41,020 bases of DNA, taken from NCBI RefSeq assembly GCF_009742705.1, contig NZ_WPCU01000010.1, forward strand, positions 346,132 through 387,151. Reading direction: 5' to 3'. Position numbers and translations under genes: made by a program. Positions 27,371-36,140 of the stretch are shown piece after piece; the first letter of the stretch is position 1; the number at the start of each line of letters is the position of its first letter. Origin of the DNA: Auraticoccus cholistanensis. GTDB lineage: Bacteria > Actinomycetota > Actinomycetes > Propionibacteriales > Propionibacteriaceae. The notes under the pieces are model-generated. The model was given only the letters and a program-made list of their open reading frames with translations. It was not told the DNA's origin and searched no databases.

Positions 27371-27438
27371 GTCACACCCTTCCGGTTCTCAGGCCCGGCC
27401 CCCGCGCGCCGGCGGGGAGAGCCTCCCATCAGGGGGCA

Positions 27439-27444
27439 ACCCTA
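27439..27444 (-). promoter_or_regulatory. putative -10 box of the ctaC operon
   Basis: TAGGGT on the minus strand, about 68 nt before the ctaC GTG, with a GTTGTC -35-like element 16 bp upstream. It immediately follows the erpA terminator. Confidence 0.45.
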
Positions 27445-27464
27445 ACGCACATCGGAGAACGACA

Positions 27465-27494
27465 ACGCCCCCGGACCGGTGGGTCCGGGGGCGT
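27465..27494 (-). terminator. terminator of erpA
   Basis: A 13-bp perfect stem (ACGCCCCCGGACC and complement) with a 4-nt loop, 10 nt after the erpA stop, followed on the minus strand by TTGTCGTTCT. Confidence 0.85.
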
Positions 27495-27504
27495 GGCCGA
27501 GGTC

Positions 27505-27870
27505 TCAGTTGAAGCTGTCGCCGCAGGCGCAGGAGCCCGTCGCGTTGGGGTTGTCGATGGTGAACCCCTGCTTCTCGATGGTGTCCACGAAGTCGATGGT
27601 GGCGCCCATCAGGTAGGGGGCGCTCATGCGGTCCGTGACCACGTTCACACCCGAGAAGTCGGCCACCACGTCCCCGTCGAGCTGGCGCTCGTCGAAGAAC
27701 AGCTGGTAGCGCAGACCGGAGCAGCCACCGGGCTGCACGGCGATGCGCAGGGCCAGGTCGTCGCGCTCGGCACCCGCCAGCAGGGCCTTGACCTTGGCCG
27801 CCGCGCCCTCGGTGAGGAGGACACCCTGCGGGGTGGCGGTGGTGGCGTCGTTCACGTCAGTTGAGGTCAT
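27505..27870 (-). CDS. erpA: iron-sulfur cluster insertion protein (A-type carrier)
   Basis: A 121-aa HesB/IscA-type carrier. Three cluster-binding Cys are visible: Cys50 in QPGGCSGLRYQLFFDE and Cys114/Cys116 in GSCACGDSFN. A disordered N-terminus of about 15 residues precedes the fold. GGGAGA precedes the ATG. It lies upstream of the ctaC operon and near the Rieske gene, in the same place as Rv2204c in mycobacteria (memory). Client proteins are not shown by the sequence. Confidence 0.95.
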   Translation of the reverse strand: MTSTDVNDATTATPQGVLLTEGAAAKVKALLAGAERDDLALRIAVQPGGCSGLRYQLFFDERQLDGDVVADFSGVNVVTDRMSAPYLMGATIDFVDTIEKQGFTIDNPNATGSCACGDSFN

Positions 27871-27973
27871 GTGTTCTCCCTAGCGGTCGAGTCGCTTCAC
27901 CCAGGCCAACACGCGTCGGTCCGATGGTGTTCCCGAGTCTACGACCGCGACCGACCCAGCCCAACCGCGCTGC

Positions 27974-29008
27974 TCAGCCCGCGGTCCGGTCCCAGGACCG
28001 GGCCACCCGCGCCACGAGGTCGCCCAGCGCGGCCAGGTCCACCCGCGCGGGACGCCCGGCGAGCGGCACCGGCCCCAGGGCGTGGGCCGACTCCACCCCC
28101 ATCAGCCGCATCTCGCGGGCCCCGATCTGCACCGACCCGGCCAGCACCACGCAGGGCCGCAGCGCCTCCCCCGCCCAGCCGGCCACGGCCTGCACCACCG
28201 CACCGCCGCGGGAGGCGAAGTCGAGGGAGGTGGTGGCGGTCACCACCAGGTCGGCGGCGGCCAGGGTGGCGGGCAGCCCGCTCTCCTCCGCCAGCAGCTG
28301 CGGCCCGCTCACCAGCCGGCCGCCCAGGGCCAGCACGGCGAAGCCGCAGCCGCCGGCAGCCCCCGCTCCGGGCAGGTCGGCCGCCTCGGGGGCCACCCCG
28401 CGGGCGAACCGCTCCAGGGCGGCGTCCAGCTCGACCAGCCGTCCGGGGTCGGGGGCGGTGGGACCGGCGTGGCCGCGGCGGGCGGTGATCCCCCGCAGCC
28501 CGAGCAGCGGCTGGGCCAGCTCCTCGGCGGCCACCACCCCGACCAGCTCGACCCCGGACGTCCGCGCCCGGGCGGCGGCCAGCCCGCCGAGCTCGGCGAG
28601 CAGCCCCTCCCCGGCGTCGTGGGCGGTGGAGGTGGTGAGGTCCAGCAGCACCCGGCGCGCTCCGCCGGCCAGCCCCGCGGCCAGGGCTCGGCCGTGCGGG
28701 TGGCTGCCCGGACGGGCCCAGAAGCCCTCCTCCGCCCCGGCCTGCCCGTCCGACGGTCCGGCGACCGCCAGCGCCACGTCCGCACCGCGGCGGCTGGTCA
28801 GCAGCACCGAGCCGTCGGCGGCGAGCACCTCGGTGTCGGCGTCCCAGACGCGGGCCAGCGCCGACACCCACGCCTCGCCACCCGCGGCCAGCGGCACCAC
28901 CGCCAGCCGGCTGGCCGGGGCGGCGGCCAGCCAGGCGCGGGCCACCGTCTCCCCGACCAGGGTCGCCGGGTGCTCGGCCACCGCGTCGCTCGCCACCAGT
29001 ACCCGCAC
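27974..29008 (-). CDS. glycerate kinase family protein
   Basis: A 344-aa protein of the GlxK/GckA-type glycerate kinase fold. It opens VLVASDAVAEHPATLVGETVA, has GGLAAARARTSG-like segments and the family-typical LVVTATTSLDFASRGGAVV, which aligns with the usual DLVITGEGRLDxQS but lacks the acidic/Gly signature, then VVLAGSVQIGAREM. It probably descends from a glycerate kinase, but altered motifs leave activity open. By position it matches Rv2205c (memory). Start is GTG with CAGGAT 6 nt upstream (leaderless). Divergent from the YbaK gene. Confidence 0.72.
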   Translation of the reverse strand: MRVLVASDAVAEHPATLVGETVARAWLAAAPASRLAVVPLAAGGEAWVSALARVWDADTEVLAADGSVLLTSRRGADVALAVAGPSDGQAGAEEGFWARPGSHPHGRALAAGLAGGARRVLLDLTTSTAHDAGEGLLAELGGLAAARARTSGVELVGVVAAEELAQPLLGLRGITARRGHAGPTAPDPGRLVELDAALERFARGVAPEAADLPGAGAAGGCGFAVLALGGRLVSGPQLLAEESGLPATLAAADLVVTATTSLDFASRGGAVVQAVAGWAGEALRPCVVLAGSVQIGAREMRLMGVESAHALGPVPLAGRPARVDLAALGDLVARVARSWDRTAG

Positions 29009-29067
29009 GCGGCCATCCTGGCAGCGCCGGCGGGCCGGGTCGAGCAGCCGTCTAGTAAGAAGGAGCG

Positions 29068-29604
29068 GTGACCGACTTCGACCGACTCCCCGCCCTGAGC
29101 CGTCCCGACCTGCTGGCCGGACCGACCGCCCGCGCCCTCGCCGAGCTGGACCCGCAGCTGTCCGGGCTGGTCGAGGTGGCCGAGATCGACCCCGCGCTGG
29201 CCGACACCGAGGCGCTCTGCCGGGCCTACGACCTGCCGCTGGCCGCCTCGGCGAACTGCGTGCTGGTGACCGGGAAGCGGGCCGGGGAGCTGCGGCGGGC
29301 CGCCGTGGTGGTGCAGGCCAGCCGGCGGGCCGACATCAACAACGTGGTCCGTCGCCACCTGGACGTGCGCAAGATCAGCTTCACCGCCCACGAGGAGGCC
29401 ACCGCGTCCTCGGGTATGGAGTACGGCGGCATCACCCCGATCGGGCTGCCGGCGGAGTGGCCGCTGCTGATGGACGCCGGCGTGGTCGCCGAGCCGGAGG
29501 TGGTGATCGGCTCGGGCCTGCGCCGCTCCAAGCTGTTCCTGCCCGGACGGGTGCTGGGCGAGCTGCCCGCCACCACGGTGCTGGAGCTGGCGCTGGCCGG
29601 CTGA
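29068..29604 (+). CDS. YbaK/aminoacyl-tRNA deacylase family protein
   Basis: A 178-aa protein of the YbaK/EbsC/ProXp editing-domain family, which hydrolyses mischarged aminoacyl-tRNAs. The core SGMEYGGITPIGLP and the substrate-side stretch VVQASRRADINNVVRRHL are family-typical; VIGSGLRRSKLFLPG closes the fold. Start is GTG with AAGGAG 4-5 nt upstream. Its stop and that of the convergent pspAA gene sit in one palindrome. The exact tRNA substrate is unknown. Confidence 0.87.
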   Translation: MTDFDRLPALSRPDLLAGPTARALAELDPQLSGLVEVAEIDPALADTEALCRAYDLPLAASANCVLVTGKRAGELRRAAVVVQASRRADINNVVRRHLDVRKISFTAHEEATASSGMEYGGITPIGLPAEWPLLMDAGVVAEPEVVIGSGLRRSKLFLPGRVLGELPATTVLELALAG

Positions 29605-29625
29605 GCCGGGCCCCGGCTCAGCCGG
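29597..29625. terminator. palindromic bidirectional terminator containing both stop codons
   Basis: CCGGCTGAGCCGGG (29597-29610) and its exact complement (29612-29625) are separated by one base. The YbaK TGA and the pspAA stop (TCA on the plus strand) lie in the two arms. Confidence 0.75.
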
Positions 29626-29908
29626 GGATGAGGCCTTCGCCGGAGGTGTTGTCCGCCAGCCACTCCCGTACCTCGGCGAGGGTCGCCTCTGCGTCGGGAA
29701 GGATCAGGTCGGAGTCGGCCAGCGAGTCGTCGGGCACCACCGTGCCGACGCGGCGCACCTCGTCCAGGAGCGCGGTCAGCGCCGACGTCAGCCGGGTCTC
29801 GTCCCCGCTCTCGACCGCGGACTCGATCTCCTCGTCGTGGGCGTTGAGGGCGGCGAAGGCCTCGTCGTCGAGCGTCCACTGACCCTCGTTGAGGATGCGG
29901 ACGATCAT
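29618..29908 (-). CDS. PspA-associated protein PspAA
   Basis: A 96-aa protein that begins MIVRILNEGQWTLDDEAF and continues ALNAHDEEIESAVESGD, with a conserved PDDSLADSDLILPDAEAT toward the end, the pattern of the PspAA domain found with PspA in actinobacteria. Its ATG overlaps the pspA stop (ATGA), so it is made in coupled translation with PspA, probably as its regulator or partner in envelope stress; that role is from family knowledge. Confidence 0.9.
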   Translation of the reverse strand: MIVRILNEGQWTLDDEAFAALNAHDEEIESAVESGDETRLTSALTALLDEVRRVGTVVPDDSLADSDLILPDAEATLAEVREWLADNTSGEGLIPG

Positions 29909-30735
29909 CGCAGCCCGCCCTGGCCGGGGGCCTGCTGGCCGTCGGCGACCTGGGACGCCGGCGGCTGGTAGCCCTGCTGGGGCGCCTCGGCCGCCGGCCG
30001 GTTCTCGATGGCCGGCGCGTCGGCGGCGCGCCCGGTGCCCAGCGAGGCCTTCATCCGGGCCAGCTCGTCCTCGACCTGGGAGGTGGAGGCGAGCGCGTCC
30101 AGCTCGCGGGTGATGTCGTCGTTGGGACCGGTGCTCACGTCGTCGAGCACGCCGCTGGCGATCAGCTCGTCCATCGCCCCGGCCCGGGCCTGCATCTCGG
30201 CCGTCTTGTCCTCGGCCCGCTGGATGGCCATGCCGACGTCGCCCATCTCCTCGCCGATGCCGGAGAAGGCCTCGTTGATCCGGGTCTGCGCCTCGGCGGC
30301 GGAGTAGGTGGCCTTGATCGTCTCCTTGCGGGTGCGGAAGGCGTCCACCTTGGCCTGCAGCCGCTGGCTGGCCCGCACCAGCTTCTCCTCCTCGGCCTGC
30401 AGCTGGGCGTGCTGGGTCTGCAGGTCGCCCAGCTGCTGCGCCACCCCGGACTTGCGGGTCAGCGCCTCGCGGGCGAGGTCCTCGCGGCCGGCTTCGAGGG
30501 CGCGCTGGGCCTGGCTGGACAGCTTCTCCATCTGGGTGTTCAGCTGGGTGGCCTGGAGCTCGACGCGCTTGCGGCTGGTGGCCACGTCGGCGACGCCGCG
30601 GCGGACCTTCTGCAGCAGCTCCAGCTGGCGCTGGTAGGAGTAGTCGAGGGTCTCGCGCGGATCCTCCACCCGGTCCAGGGCCTTGTCGGCCTTGGCCCGG
30701 AAGATGGTGGACAGGCGCTGAAAGATGCCGCTCAT
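29905..30735 (-). CDS. pspA: phage shock protein A (PspA/IM30)
   Basis: A 276-aa peripheral membrane protein of the PspA/Vipp1 (ESCRT-III-like) family. It opens with the amphipathic helix MSGIFQRLSTIFRAKADKAL and is mostly coiled coil (residues 25-215). The last ~50 residues are Pro/Gln/Ala-rich and probably disordered. The ATG at 30735 is chosen because it starts the family's conserved first helix; AAGGA lies about 12 nt upstream. It protects membranes under envelope stress. It is co-transcribed with pspAA; no pspC-like gene is in the window. Confidence 0.95.
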   Translation of the reverse strand: MSGIFQRLSTIFRAKADKALDRVEDPRETLDYSYQRQLELLQKVRRGVADVATSRKRVELQATQLNTQMEKLSSQAQRALEAGREDLAREALTRKSGVAQQLGDLQTQHAQLQAEEEKLVRASQRLQAKVDAFRTRKETIKATYSAAEAQTRINEAFSGIGEEMGDVGMAIQRAEDKTAEMQARAGAMDELIASGVLDDVSTGPNDDITRELDALASTSQVEDELARMKASLGTGRAADAPAIENRPAAEAPQQGYQPPASQVADGQQAPGQGGLR

Positions 30736-30921
30736 CGGTGCAGGTGGTCCTTCCTGGACGCGTCGAAGAGATCCCGTGCCGTCCAATGTAGGCGCAGCAG
30801 GCCCGCCGGGCACCCGTCGGGGCGCGGAATCAGGGGCATGATTGGGAAATGGGGGGTGGACCCTGAGAGGATGACCTCCTGCCCCGAGGGGTTCGGGGCC
30901 CGGTCGACGACGAGGTGAGGC

Positions 30922-31605
30922 GTGGCGCTCTTCCGCCCCTACAAGCACGAAGGCACCCAGCGTGCGGAGCAGGAGCCGACCCAGCAGGCGGCCGGCGGCT
31001 CCGAGCCGGGTCGCACCCCGCCGCGCTCGCGGGCCGGCCGCTCCGGCTCGTCGCCGCTCGACGTCCCCGCCGACGCCCCCACCCAGCCCGAGGGCGAGCA
31101 GCCCGCCGGCCGGGTGCGCACCACCCCCAAGGCGCGCCCCACCCCGTCACGGCGCGAGGCCGAGGCGGCCCGCCGTGAGCGGCTGAACCCCTCGATCAGC
31201 AAGAAGGAGGCCCGCCGCCGGGCCGCGGAGGCCAACCGCCGCACCCGGATGGAGCTGATGGCGGCCCGCGACTCCACCCCGGCCAAGGTGCTGCTGCGCG
31301 ACCACATCGACGCCCGCTTCAGCCTGGGTCAGCTGCTGCTGCCCGCGCTGCTGCTGATCGTGCTGTCGACCTTCCTGCAGGCCTTCCTGCCCCAGATGGT
31401 GCTCGCCTCGACGGTGGCCATGTACGTCTTCCTGGCCCTGGTGATCGGCGACTTCGTGCTGATGTGGCGCGGCTTCCGGCGGATCGCCGAGGAGCGCCGC
31501 ATCCCCCTGGAGAAGGGCCTGAAGATGTACGGCATGAACCGGATCATCCAGATCCGGCGGATGCGCCTGCCCAAGCCGCGGGTGCGGCGCGGCGACAGCT
31601 ACTGA
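30922..31605 (+). CDS. DUF3043 membrane protein
   Basis: A 227-aa actinobacterial protein. A long, basic, disordered N-terminus (residues 1-90) leads into the conserved PSISKKEARRRAAEANR stretch and LLRDHIDARF. Two membrane helices follow (LLLPALLLIVLSTFLQAFL and VAMYVFLALVIGDFVLMW), then the conserved GLKMYGMNRIIQIRRMR tail. This corresponds to Rv2206 (memory). Start is GTG with GAGGTGAGG upstream. Function unknown. Confidence 0.9.
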   Translation: MALFRPYKHEGTQRAEQEPTQQAAGGSEPGRTPPRSRAGRSGSSPLDVPADAPTQPEGEQPAGRVRTTPKARPTPSRREAEAARRERLNPSISKKEARRRAAEANRRTRMELMAARDSTPAKVLLRDHIDARFSLGQLLLPALLLIVLSTFLQAFLPQMVLASTVAMYVFLALVIGDFVLMWRGFRRIAEERRIPLEKGLKMYGMNRIIQIRRMRLPKPRVRRGDSY

Positions 31606-31662
31606 CCGGCACCCTCCCACCCACCCACGGCCGACCCACCCACCCACCCGACGGAGCACACC

Positions 31663-32673
31663 ATGGAGTACCGCCACCTGGGCCGCAGCGGCCTCAAGGT
31701 GTCTGCCATCAGCTACGGCAACTGGGTCACCCACGGCTCCCAGGTGGAGGCCGAGCAGGCCACCGCCTGCGTGCACGCCGCGCTGGACCTGGGCATCACC
31801 ACCTTCGACACCGCCGACGTCTACGCCAACACGGTGGCCGAGCAGATCCTCGGCGACGCGCTCGCCGGGCAGCGGCGGGAGTCGCTGGAGATCTTCACCA
31901 AGGTCTACTTCCCCACCGGCCCGAAGGGGCCCAACGACACCGGGCTGTCCCGCAAGCACATCCTGGAGGCCGTCGAGGGGTCGCTGCGCCGGCTCGGGAC
32001 GGACTACGTCGACCTCTACCAGGCCCACCGCTACGACCACGCCACCCCGCTCGAGGAGACGATGGAGGCCTTCGCCGACGTCGTCCGGCAGGGCAAGGCG
32101 CTCTACATCGGCGTCAGCGAGTGGACGGCCGACCAGCTCCGCGAGGGAGCCCGCCTGGCCCGCGAGCTGCACATCCCCTTCGTGTCGAACCAGCCGCAGT
32201 ACAACATGCTGTGGCGGGTGATCGAGCCCGACGTGGTGCCGACCAGCCTCGAGCTCGGCATCGGCCAGGTCGTCTTCTCCCCCATCGCGCAAGGCGTGCT
32301 GACCGGCAAGTACCGGCCCGGCCAGCCCGTCCCGGAGGGGTCGCGGGCCACCGACCCGCAGGGCTCGCAGTTCATCCGGCGGCTGGTCGAGGACGAGGAC
32401 GTGCTCGCCCGGGTGCAGCAGCTGCTCCCGCTGGCCGAGGCCGAGGGGCTGACCATGGCGCAGCTGGCCATCGCCTGGGTGCTGCAGAACGAGAACGTCG
32501 CCAGCGCCATCGTGGGCGCCTCGCGGCCCGAGCAGCTGGCCGACAACGTCGCCGCCGCCGGCCACCGGCTCTCGCCGGAGACCATGCAGCGGATCGACGA
32601 GGTGCTCGGTGAGGCCGTCCAGCGCGACGGGTCCGTCGTCGGGCAGGCATCTCCCCGCGAGCGCCTCAGCTGA
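31663..32673 (+). CDS. aldo/keto reductase
   Basis: A 336-aa NADPH-dependent aldo/keto reductase, closest in pattern to the Kv-beta-like/YghZ group. It begins EYRHLGRSGLKVSAISYG. The catalytic tetrad is visible as Asp and Tyr in FDTADVYAN, Lys in IFTKVYF and His in YQAHRYD. The C-terminal NADPH site reads AIVGASRPEQLADNV. GGAG lies 7 nt before the ATG. The preceding 31617-31652 is CCCA-rich simple sequence. The substrate is unknown. Confidence 0.93.
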   Translation: MEYRHLGRSGLKVSAISYGNWVTHGSQVEAEQATACVHAALDLGITTFDTADVYANTVAEQILGDALAGQRRESLEIFTKVYFPTGPKGPNDTGLSRKHILEAVEGSLRRLGTDYVDLYQAHRYDHATPLEETMEAFADVVRQGKALYIGVSEWTADQLREGARLARELHIPFVSNQPQYNMLWRVIEPDVVPTSLELGIGQVVFSPIAQGVLTGKYRPGQPVPEGSRATDPQGSQFIRRLVEDEDVLARVQQLLPLAEAEGLTMAQLAIAWVLQNENVASAIVGASRPEQLADNVAAAGHRLSPETMQRIDEVLGEAVQRDGSVVGQASPRERLS

Positions 32674-32677
32674 GCCG

Positions 32678-32908
32678 GTGGACGGATCGACCGGCGGCTG
32701 GCACTGGTCGCCCGGCTTCGCCCCCGGCCGCCCCGACGCCGCGGCTGCCTACCGGCAGGCCGGCTTCGCCACCCGGTTCCCCACCCAGGCCGAGGCCGAG
32801 GCCTGGCTGGGTGAGGCCTGGCCGGAGCTGGCCGACCTCGGCGTGGTCGAGGTGACGCTGGTGGAGGGGGACCGGGTGGTCTACGGGCCGATGAGCCTGT
32901 CCGGCTGA
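32678..32908 (+). CDS. small conserved hypothetical protein
   Basis: A 76-aa protein starting with GTG 4 nt after the aldo/keto reductase stop. It contains ATRFPTQAEAEAWLGEAW and VVEVTLVEGDRVVYGPMSL, a compact mixed alpha/beta pattern I recognise in unnamed actinobacterial proteins. No function can be assigned. Both it and the convergent gene end inside a palindrome. Confidence 0.75.
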   Translation: MDGSTGGWHWSPGFAPGRPDAAAAYRQAGFATRFPTQAEAEAWLGEAWPELADLGVVEVTLVEGDRVVYGPMSLSG

Positions 32909-32923
32909 GCGCGGCTCAGTCGG
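32901..32923. terminator. palindrome holding both convergent stop codons
   Basis: CCGGCTGAGC-GCG-GCTCAGTCGG: a 10-bp stem with one G-U pair and a 3-nt loop. The plus-strand TGA (32906-32908) and the minus-strand stop (TCA, 32916-32918) lie in opposite arms. Confidence 0.6.
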
Positions 32924-33326
32924 GCTGGTCCAGACCCAGCACCCGGACGTCGAGGCTCTGACCGACCCAGCAGAGCCGGGCCACGGGGCCCTGGACGTCC
33001 ACCCAGTGCCGGCCCACCCGCACCGCCTGGCGGCGCAGCAGCAGGGCCGCGGCCAGGGCGTCCCCGCGACCCTCGGCCCGCACCAGCAGCGCGGTGCCGT
33101 CGGCGAAGCCGAGCCGCACCGTGCCGGCCACCGGGGCGGCGCGGAGCACCCGCAGCGGCACCCTGCGCCGCTGCAGCACCTGCAGCCGCTCGAGCAGCAG
33201 GGCGCGGCGCTGGCGCTCGAACTCCAGGGCGATGTCGGCCAGCAGGTCCTCGTCGAGGGCACCCCACAGGTCCCCGGCAGCCACCCGGGCGACGTGGCGG
33301 CGACGACGCCGCGCCCACCAGTGCAC
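32916..33326 (-). CDS. conserved hypothetical protein with basic N-terminus
   Basis: A 136-aa protein starting with GTG at 33326 (VHWWARRRRRHVARVAAGD). After the Arg-rich N-terminus come a helical region (DIALEFERQRRALLLERLQVL) and a beta-rich part (GTVRLGFADGTALLVRAEG, HWVDVQGPVARLCWVGQ). No family recognised. A CAGACT box ends 6 nt before the GTG, indicating leaderless initiation. It lies downstream of gcvT on the same strand. Confidence 0.72.
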   Translation of the reverse strand: MHWWARRRRRHVARVAAGDLWGALDEDLLADIALEFERQRRALLLERLQVLQRRRVPLRVLRAAPVAGTVRLGFADGTALLVRAEGRGDALAAALLLRRQAVRVGRHWVDVQGPVARLCWVGQSLDVRVLGLDQPD

Positions 33327-33367
33327 GGCACCAGTCTGCGCCCCCGCGCCGCCGGCCGCAGCACGGG

Positions 33368-34513
33368 TCAGCCCTCGCGCACCCCCGGCTGCACGAAGGG
33401 CGGGCGGACGACCTCGAAGACCTCGCGGCGGGAGCGCACCTGGACCTCCACCTCGGCGCCCAGCGGCACCCCGGCCTCGACGAGCGCGAGGGCGATCCCG
33501 GTCCGCAGGGTGGGGCTGAAGGTGCCGGAGGTGACCGTGCCGATCGGACGGTCGCCGTCCACCAGCACCATCCCCGGGCGCGGGATCCCCCGGCCCCGGG
33601 CCCGCAGCCCCCGCAGCCGCCGGGCCGGGCCGGCCTGCTTCTCGGCCAGCAGCGCCTCCCGGCCGCGGAACCGGGGCTTCTGCCAGCCGACGGCCCAGCC
33701 CAGCCCGGCCTGCACCGGGGTGACGTCGAGGGAGATGTCCTGGCCGTGCAGCGGGTAGCCCATCTCGGTGCGCAGGGTGTCGCGCGCCCCCAGCCCCGCC
33801 GGCTGGATGCCGTACGGCTCCCCCGCCGCCAGCACCGCCCGCCACACCGCGACCGCCGCCTCGGCGGGGACCACGAGCTCGTAGCCGCGTTCCCCGGTGT
33901 AGCCGGTGCGGCACACGCTCACCCGGACGCCCGCCGGCCCCTGCACGTCGTCCAGTCCGGCGGTGTCCAGTTCCGCGGTGACGAAGCTCATGTAGGGGTG
34001 CCCCGCCGGCAGCCCGGCGGCGCTCAGCACCTCGTCCGAGCGCGGGCCCTGGACGGCGACCACCGCGAGCTCGGCGTGCTGGTCGCGCACCTCCACCCCC
34101 GCCGGGGCGGCCCCGGCCAGCACCGCCACCACCGCCGGGGCGTTGGAGGCGTTGGGCACCAGGAAGACGTCGTCGTCGCCGTAGCGGTAGGCGATCAGGT
34201 CGTCGACGACCCCGCCCTCCTCGGTGCACAGCAGCGTGTACTGGGCCTGCCCGGCGCCGATGCGGTCCAGGTCGTTGGTCAGGCAGTCGTTGACGAACGC
34301 GGCCGCGCCCGGCCCGGTGACCCGGACCTTGCCCAGGTGGGAGACGTCGAAGACGCCGACCTGGCCGCGCACCGCCGCGTGCTCGGCCAGCACACCGCCG
34401 CCGGCGTACTCCAGCGGCATCGACCAGCCGCCGAAGCCGGCGAACCTGGCCCGCAGCCGCTCGTGCTCGGCGTGCAGCGGGGAGGTCCTCAGCCCGTCGG
34501 CGGACGCGTCCAT
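33368..34513 (-). CDS. gcvT: aminomethyltransferase (glycine cleavage T-protein)
   Basis: A 381-aa T-protein that moves the methylene group from the H-protein-bound aminomethyl to tetrahydrofolate. It has [46 protein letters not shown] and [19 protein letters not shown], and the C-terminal [26 protein letters not shown] precedes the ATG by a few nt. Other glycine-cleavage genes are absent from the window apart from lpdA, whose product can serve as the L-protein. Matches Rv2211c in order (memory). Confidence 0.95.
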   Translation of the reverse strand: MDASADGLRTSPLHAEHERLRARFAGFGGWSMPLEYAGGGVLAEHAAVRGQVGVFDVSHLGKVRVTGPGAAAFVNDCLTNDLDRIGAGQAQYTLLCTEEGGVVDDLIAYRYGDDDVFLVPNASNAPAVVAVLAGAAPAGVEVRDQHAELAVVAVQGPRSDEVLSAAGLPAGHPYMSFVTAELDTAGLDDVQGPAGVRVSVCRTGYTGERGYELVVPAEAAVAVWRAVLAAGEPYGIQPAGLGARDTLRTEMGYPLHGQDISLDVTPVQAGLGWAVGWQKPRFRGREALLAEKQAGPARRLRGLRARGRGIPRPGMVLVDGDRPIGTVTSGTFSPTLRTGIALALVEAGVPLGAEVEVQVRSRREVFEVVRPPFVQPGVREG

Positions 34514-34638
34514 CGTGTGCTCCTCCTCGCCTGGGTGCTGCCGGCACGCCTGCCGGTCCCGGCGACGCTACCGCACCCGTGGCGGAGCGGGCCCGGCGCT
34601 AGCCTGAGCACCTGCGCACCCGACCAGAAGGAGCCTCC

Positions 34639-36111
34639 GTGTCCCGTCCGACCGCACCCGCCCTGACCTTCACCTCCTCGCTGCCCCGGTCGACCGACGT
34701 CGTCGTGGTCGGTCTGGTCGAGGGCGGGAGCGGCCCCAAGCTTGTCGGTGCCGGCAAGGAGCTCTCGCTCGCCACGGCGCTGCAGGTCGGCGCGAAGACC
34801 AAGGTCGGCCACGTCGTGCTGCTCCCCGGCCCGCGCTCTGCTGACCGGGTGGCCGTCGTCGGTCTGGGCAAGGCCGCGGCCACCACCCCCGAGGTGGTGC
34901 GGCGCGCCGCCGGCAGCGCCCTCCGCGCGGTCGCCGGCCTCGCCCTCGACGGCGGGGCCGCGGTGGTGGTGTCGCTGGGCACCACCGACCCCGAGACGGC
35001 CCGGGCCGCGGCCGAGGGGGCGCTGCTGGGCAGCTACCGCCACCAGCCGCTGACCTCCGGCGAGCCGGCGCCGGCGGCCGTCCGCTCCGTCGCCGTGGTG
35101 GCCGACCTGGGCCGGGGGGCGAAGCAGCTGGCCGAGGAGGTCGCCGCCACCTGCGCCGCGGTGCTCGTCGCGCGGCACTGGGTGAACCTGCCGCCCAACC
35201 TGCTCTACCCCGAGACCTTCGCCGAGGAGGCGCGCACGCTGGCCCGCGGCAGCAAGCTGTCGGTGGAGGTGCTGGACGAGGCCGACCTGGCCGAGGGCGG
35301 CTACGGCGGCCTGCTGGCTGTGGGCGGCGGCTCCGCGCGCGGCCCCCGGCTGGTCCGGCTGGCCTACCGCCCGCGCGGCGCCCGCGCGCACCTGGTGCTC
35401 GTCGGCAAGGGCATCACCTTCGACTCCGGCGGTCTCAACCTCAAGCCCGGCGACAGCATGTACACGATGAAGTGCGACATGGCGGGTGCGGCCGCCGTGC
35501 TGGCCGCCACCCGGGCGATCGCCGACCTCGGCCTGCCCGTGCAGGTCACCACCTACGCCGCCATGGCCGAGAACCTGCCCTCGGGGAGCGCCTACCGGCC
35601 CTCGGACGTGCTGACCATCCACGGCGGCAAGACGGTCGAGAACGTCAACTCCGACGCCGAGGGGCGGCTGGTGATGGCGGACGCGCTGGCCCGCTCGCAC
35701 GCCGACCGGCCCGACCTGGTGATCGACGTGGCCACCCTGACCGGTGCCTGCATGGTGGCCCTCGGTGACCGGATCGCGGGCGTGATGACCAACGACGAGG
35801 CCGCCACCGAGCGCGTCCTGGACGCCGCGGAGGTCAGCGGCGAGGAGTTCTGGCCGCTGCCGCTGACCGACCAGTTCCGCGACGACCTGGACTCCAAGGT
35901 GGCCGACGTGAAGTCGGGCGGCGGGCGTCTGGGCGGGGCGATGAGCGCCGCCGCCTTCCTGGAGAACTTCGTGCCCGAGGGCACGCCGTGGGCGCACCTG
36001 GACATCGCCGGCCCGGCGTTCAACAGCGGCTCGGCCTGGGGCCACGTGCCCGAGGGCGGCACCGGGGTCGCGGTGCGCACCCTGGTCGAGGTCGCCCGCT
36101 CGCTGGCCTGA
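34639..36111 (+). CDS. pepA: leucyl aminopeptidase (M17)
   Basis: A 490-aa cytosolic M17 aminopeptidase with two metal ions. The N-terminal domain (~1-165) is variable. The C-terminal catalytic domain has VGKGITFDSGGLNLKPGDSM, MKCDMAGAAAVLAA and NVNSDAEGRLVMADALA (here NSDAEGRL instead of the common NTDAEGRL), plus TGACMVALGD and WAHLDIAGPAF. Start is GTG with AAGGAG upstream. Corresponds to Rv2213 (memory). It acts in peptide turnover. Confidence 0.95.
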   Translation: MSRPTAPALTFTSSLPRSTDVVVVGLVEGGSGPKLVGAGKELSLATALQVGAKTKVGHVVLLPGPRSADRVAVVGLGKAAATTPEVVRRAAGSALRAVAGLALDGGAAVVVSLGTTDPETARAAAEGALLGSYRHQPLTSGEPAPAAVRSVAVVADLGRGAKQLAEEVAATCAAVLVARHWVNLPPNLLYPETFAEEARTLARGSKLSVEVLDEADLAEGGYGGLLAVGGGSARGPRLVRLAYRPRGARAHLVLVGKGITFDSGGLNLKPGDSMYTMKCDMAGAAAVLAATRAIADLGLPVQVTTYAAMAENLPSGSAYRPSDVLTIHGGKTVENVNSDAEGRLVMADALARSHADRPDLVIDVATLTGACMVALGDRIAGVMTNDEAATERVLDAAEVSGEEFWPLPLTDQFRDDLDSKVADVKSGGGRLGGAMSAAAFLENFVPEGTPWAHLDIAGPAFNSGSAWGHVPEGGTGVAVRTLVEVARSLA

Positions 36112-36140
36112 GACGGCGCTCCCGGCGGGAGGAGCCTCAG
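36108..36140. terminator. imperfect hairpin over convergent stop codons
   Basis: CTGAG (36108-36112) pairs with CTCAG (36136-36140) around an inner CTCCC-GGC-GGGAG hairpin (36119-36131). The pepA TGA and the neighbouring minus-strand stop (TCA) lie in the outer arms. Confidence 0.5.

Noticed and set aside
31617-31652. CCCA-rich simple sequence before the aldo/keto reductase as a regulatory element
   Set aside because: It is simple-sequence slippage (CCCACCCA runs) with no palindrome or promoter-like box.
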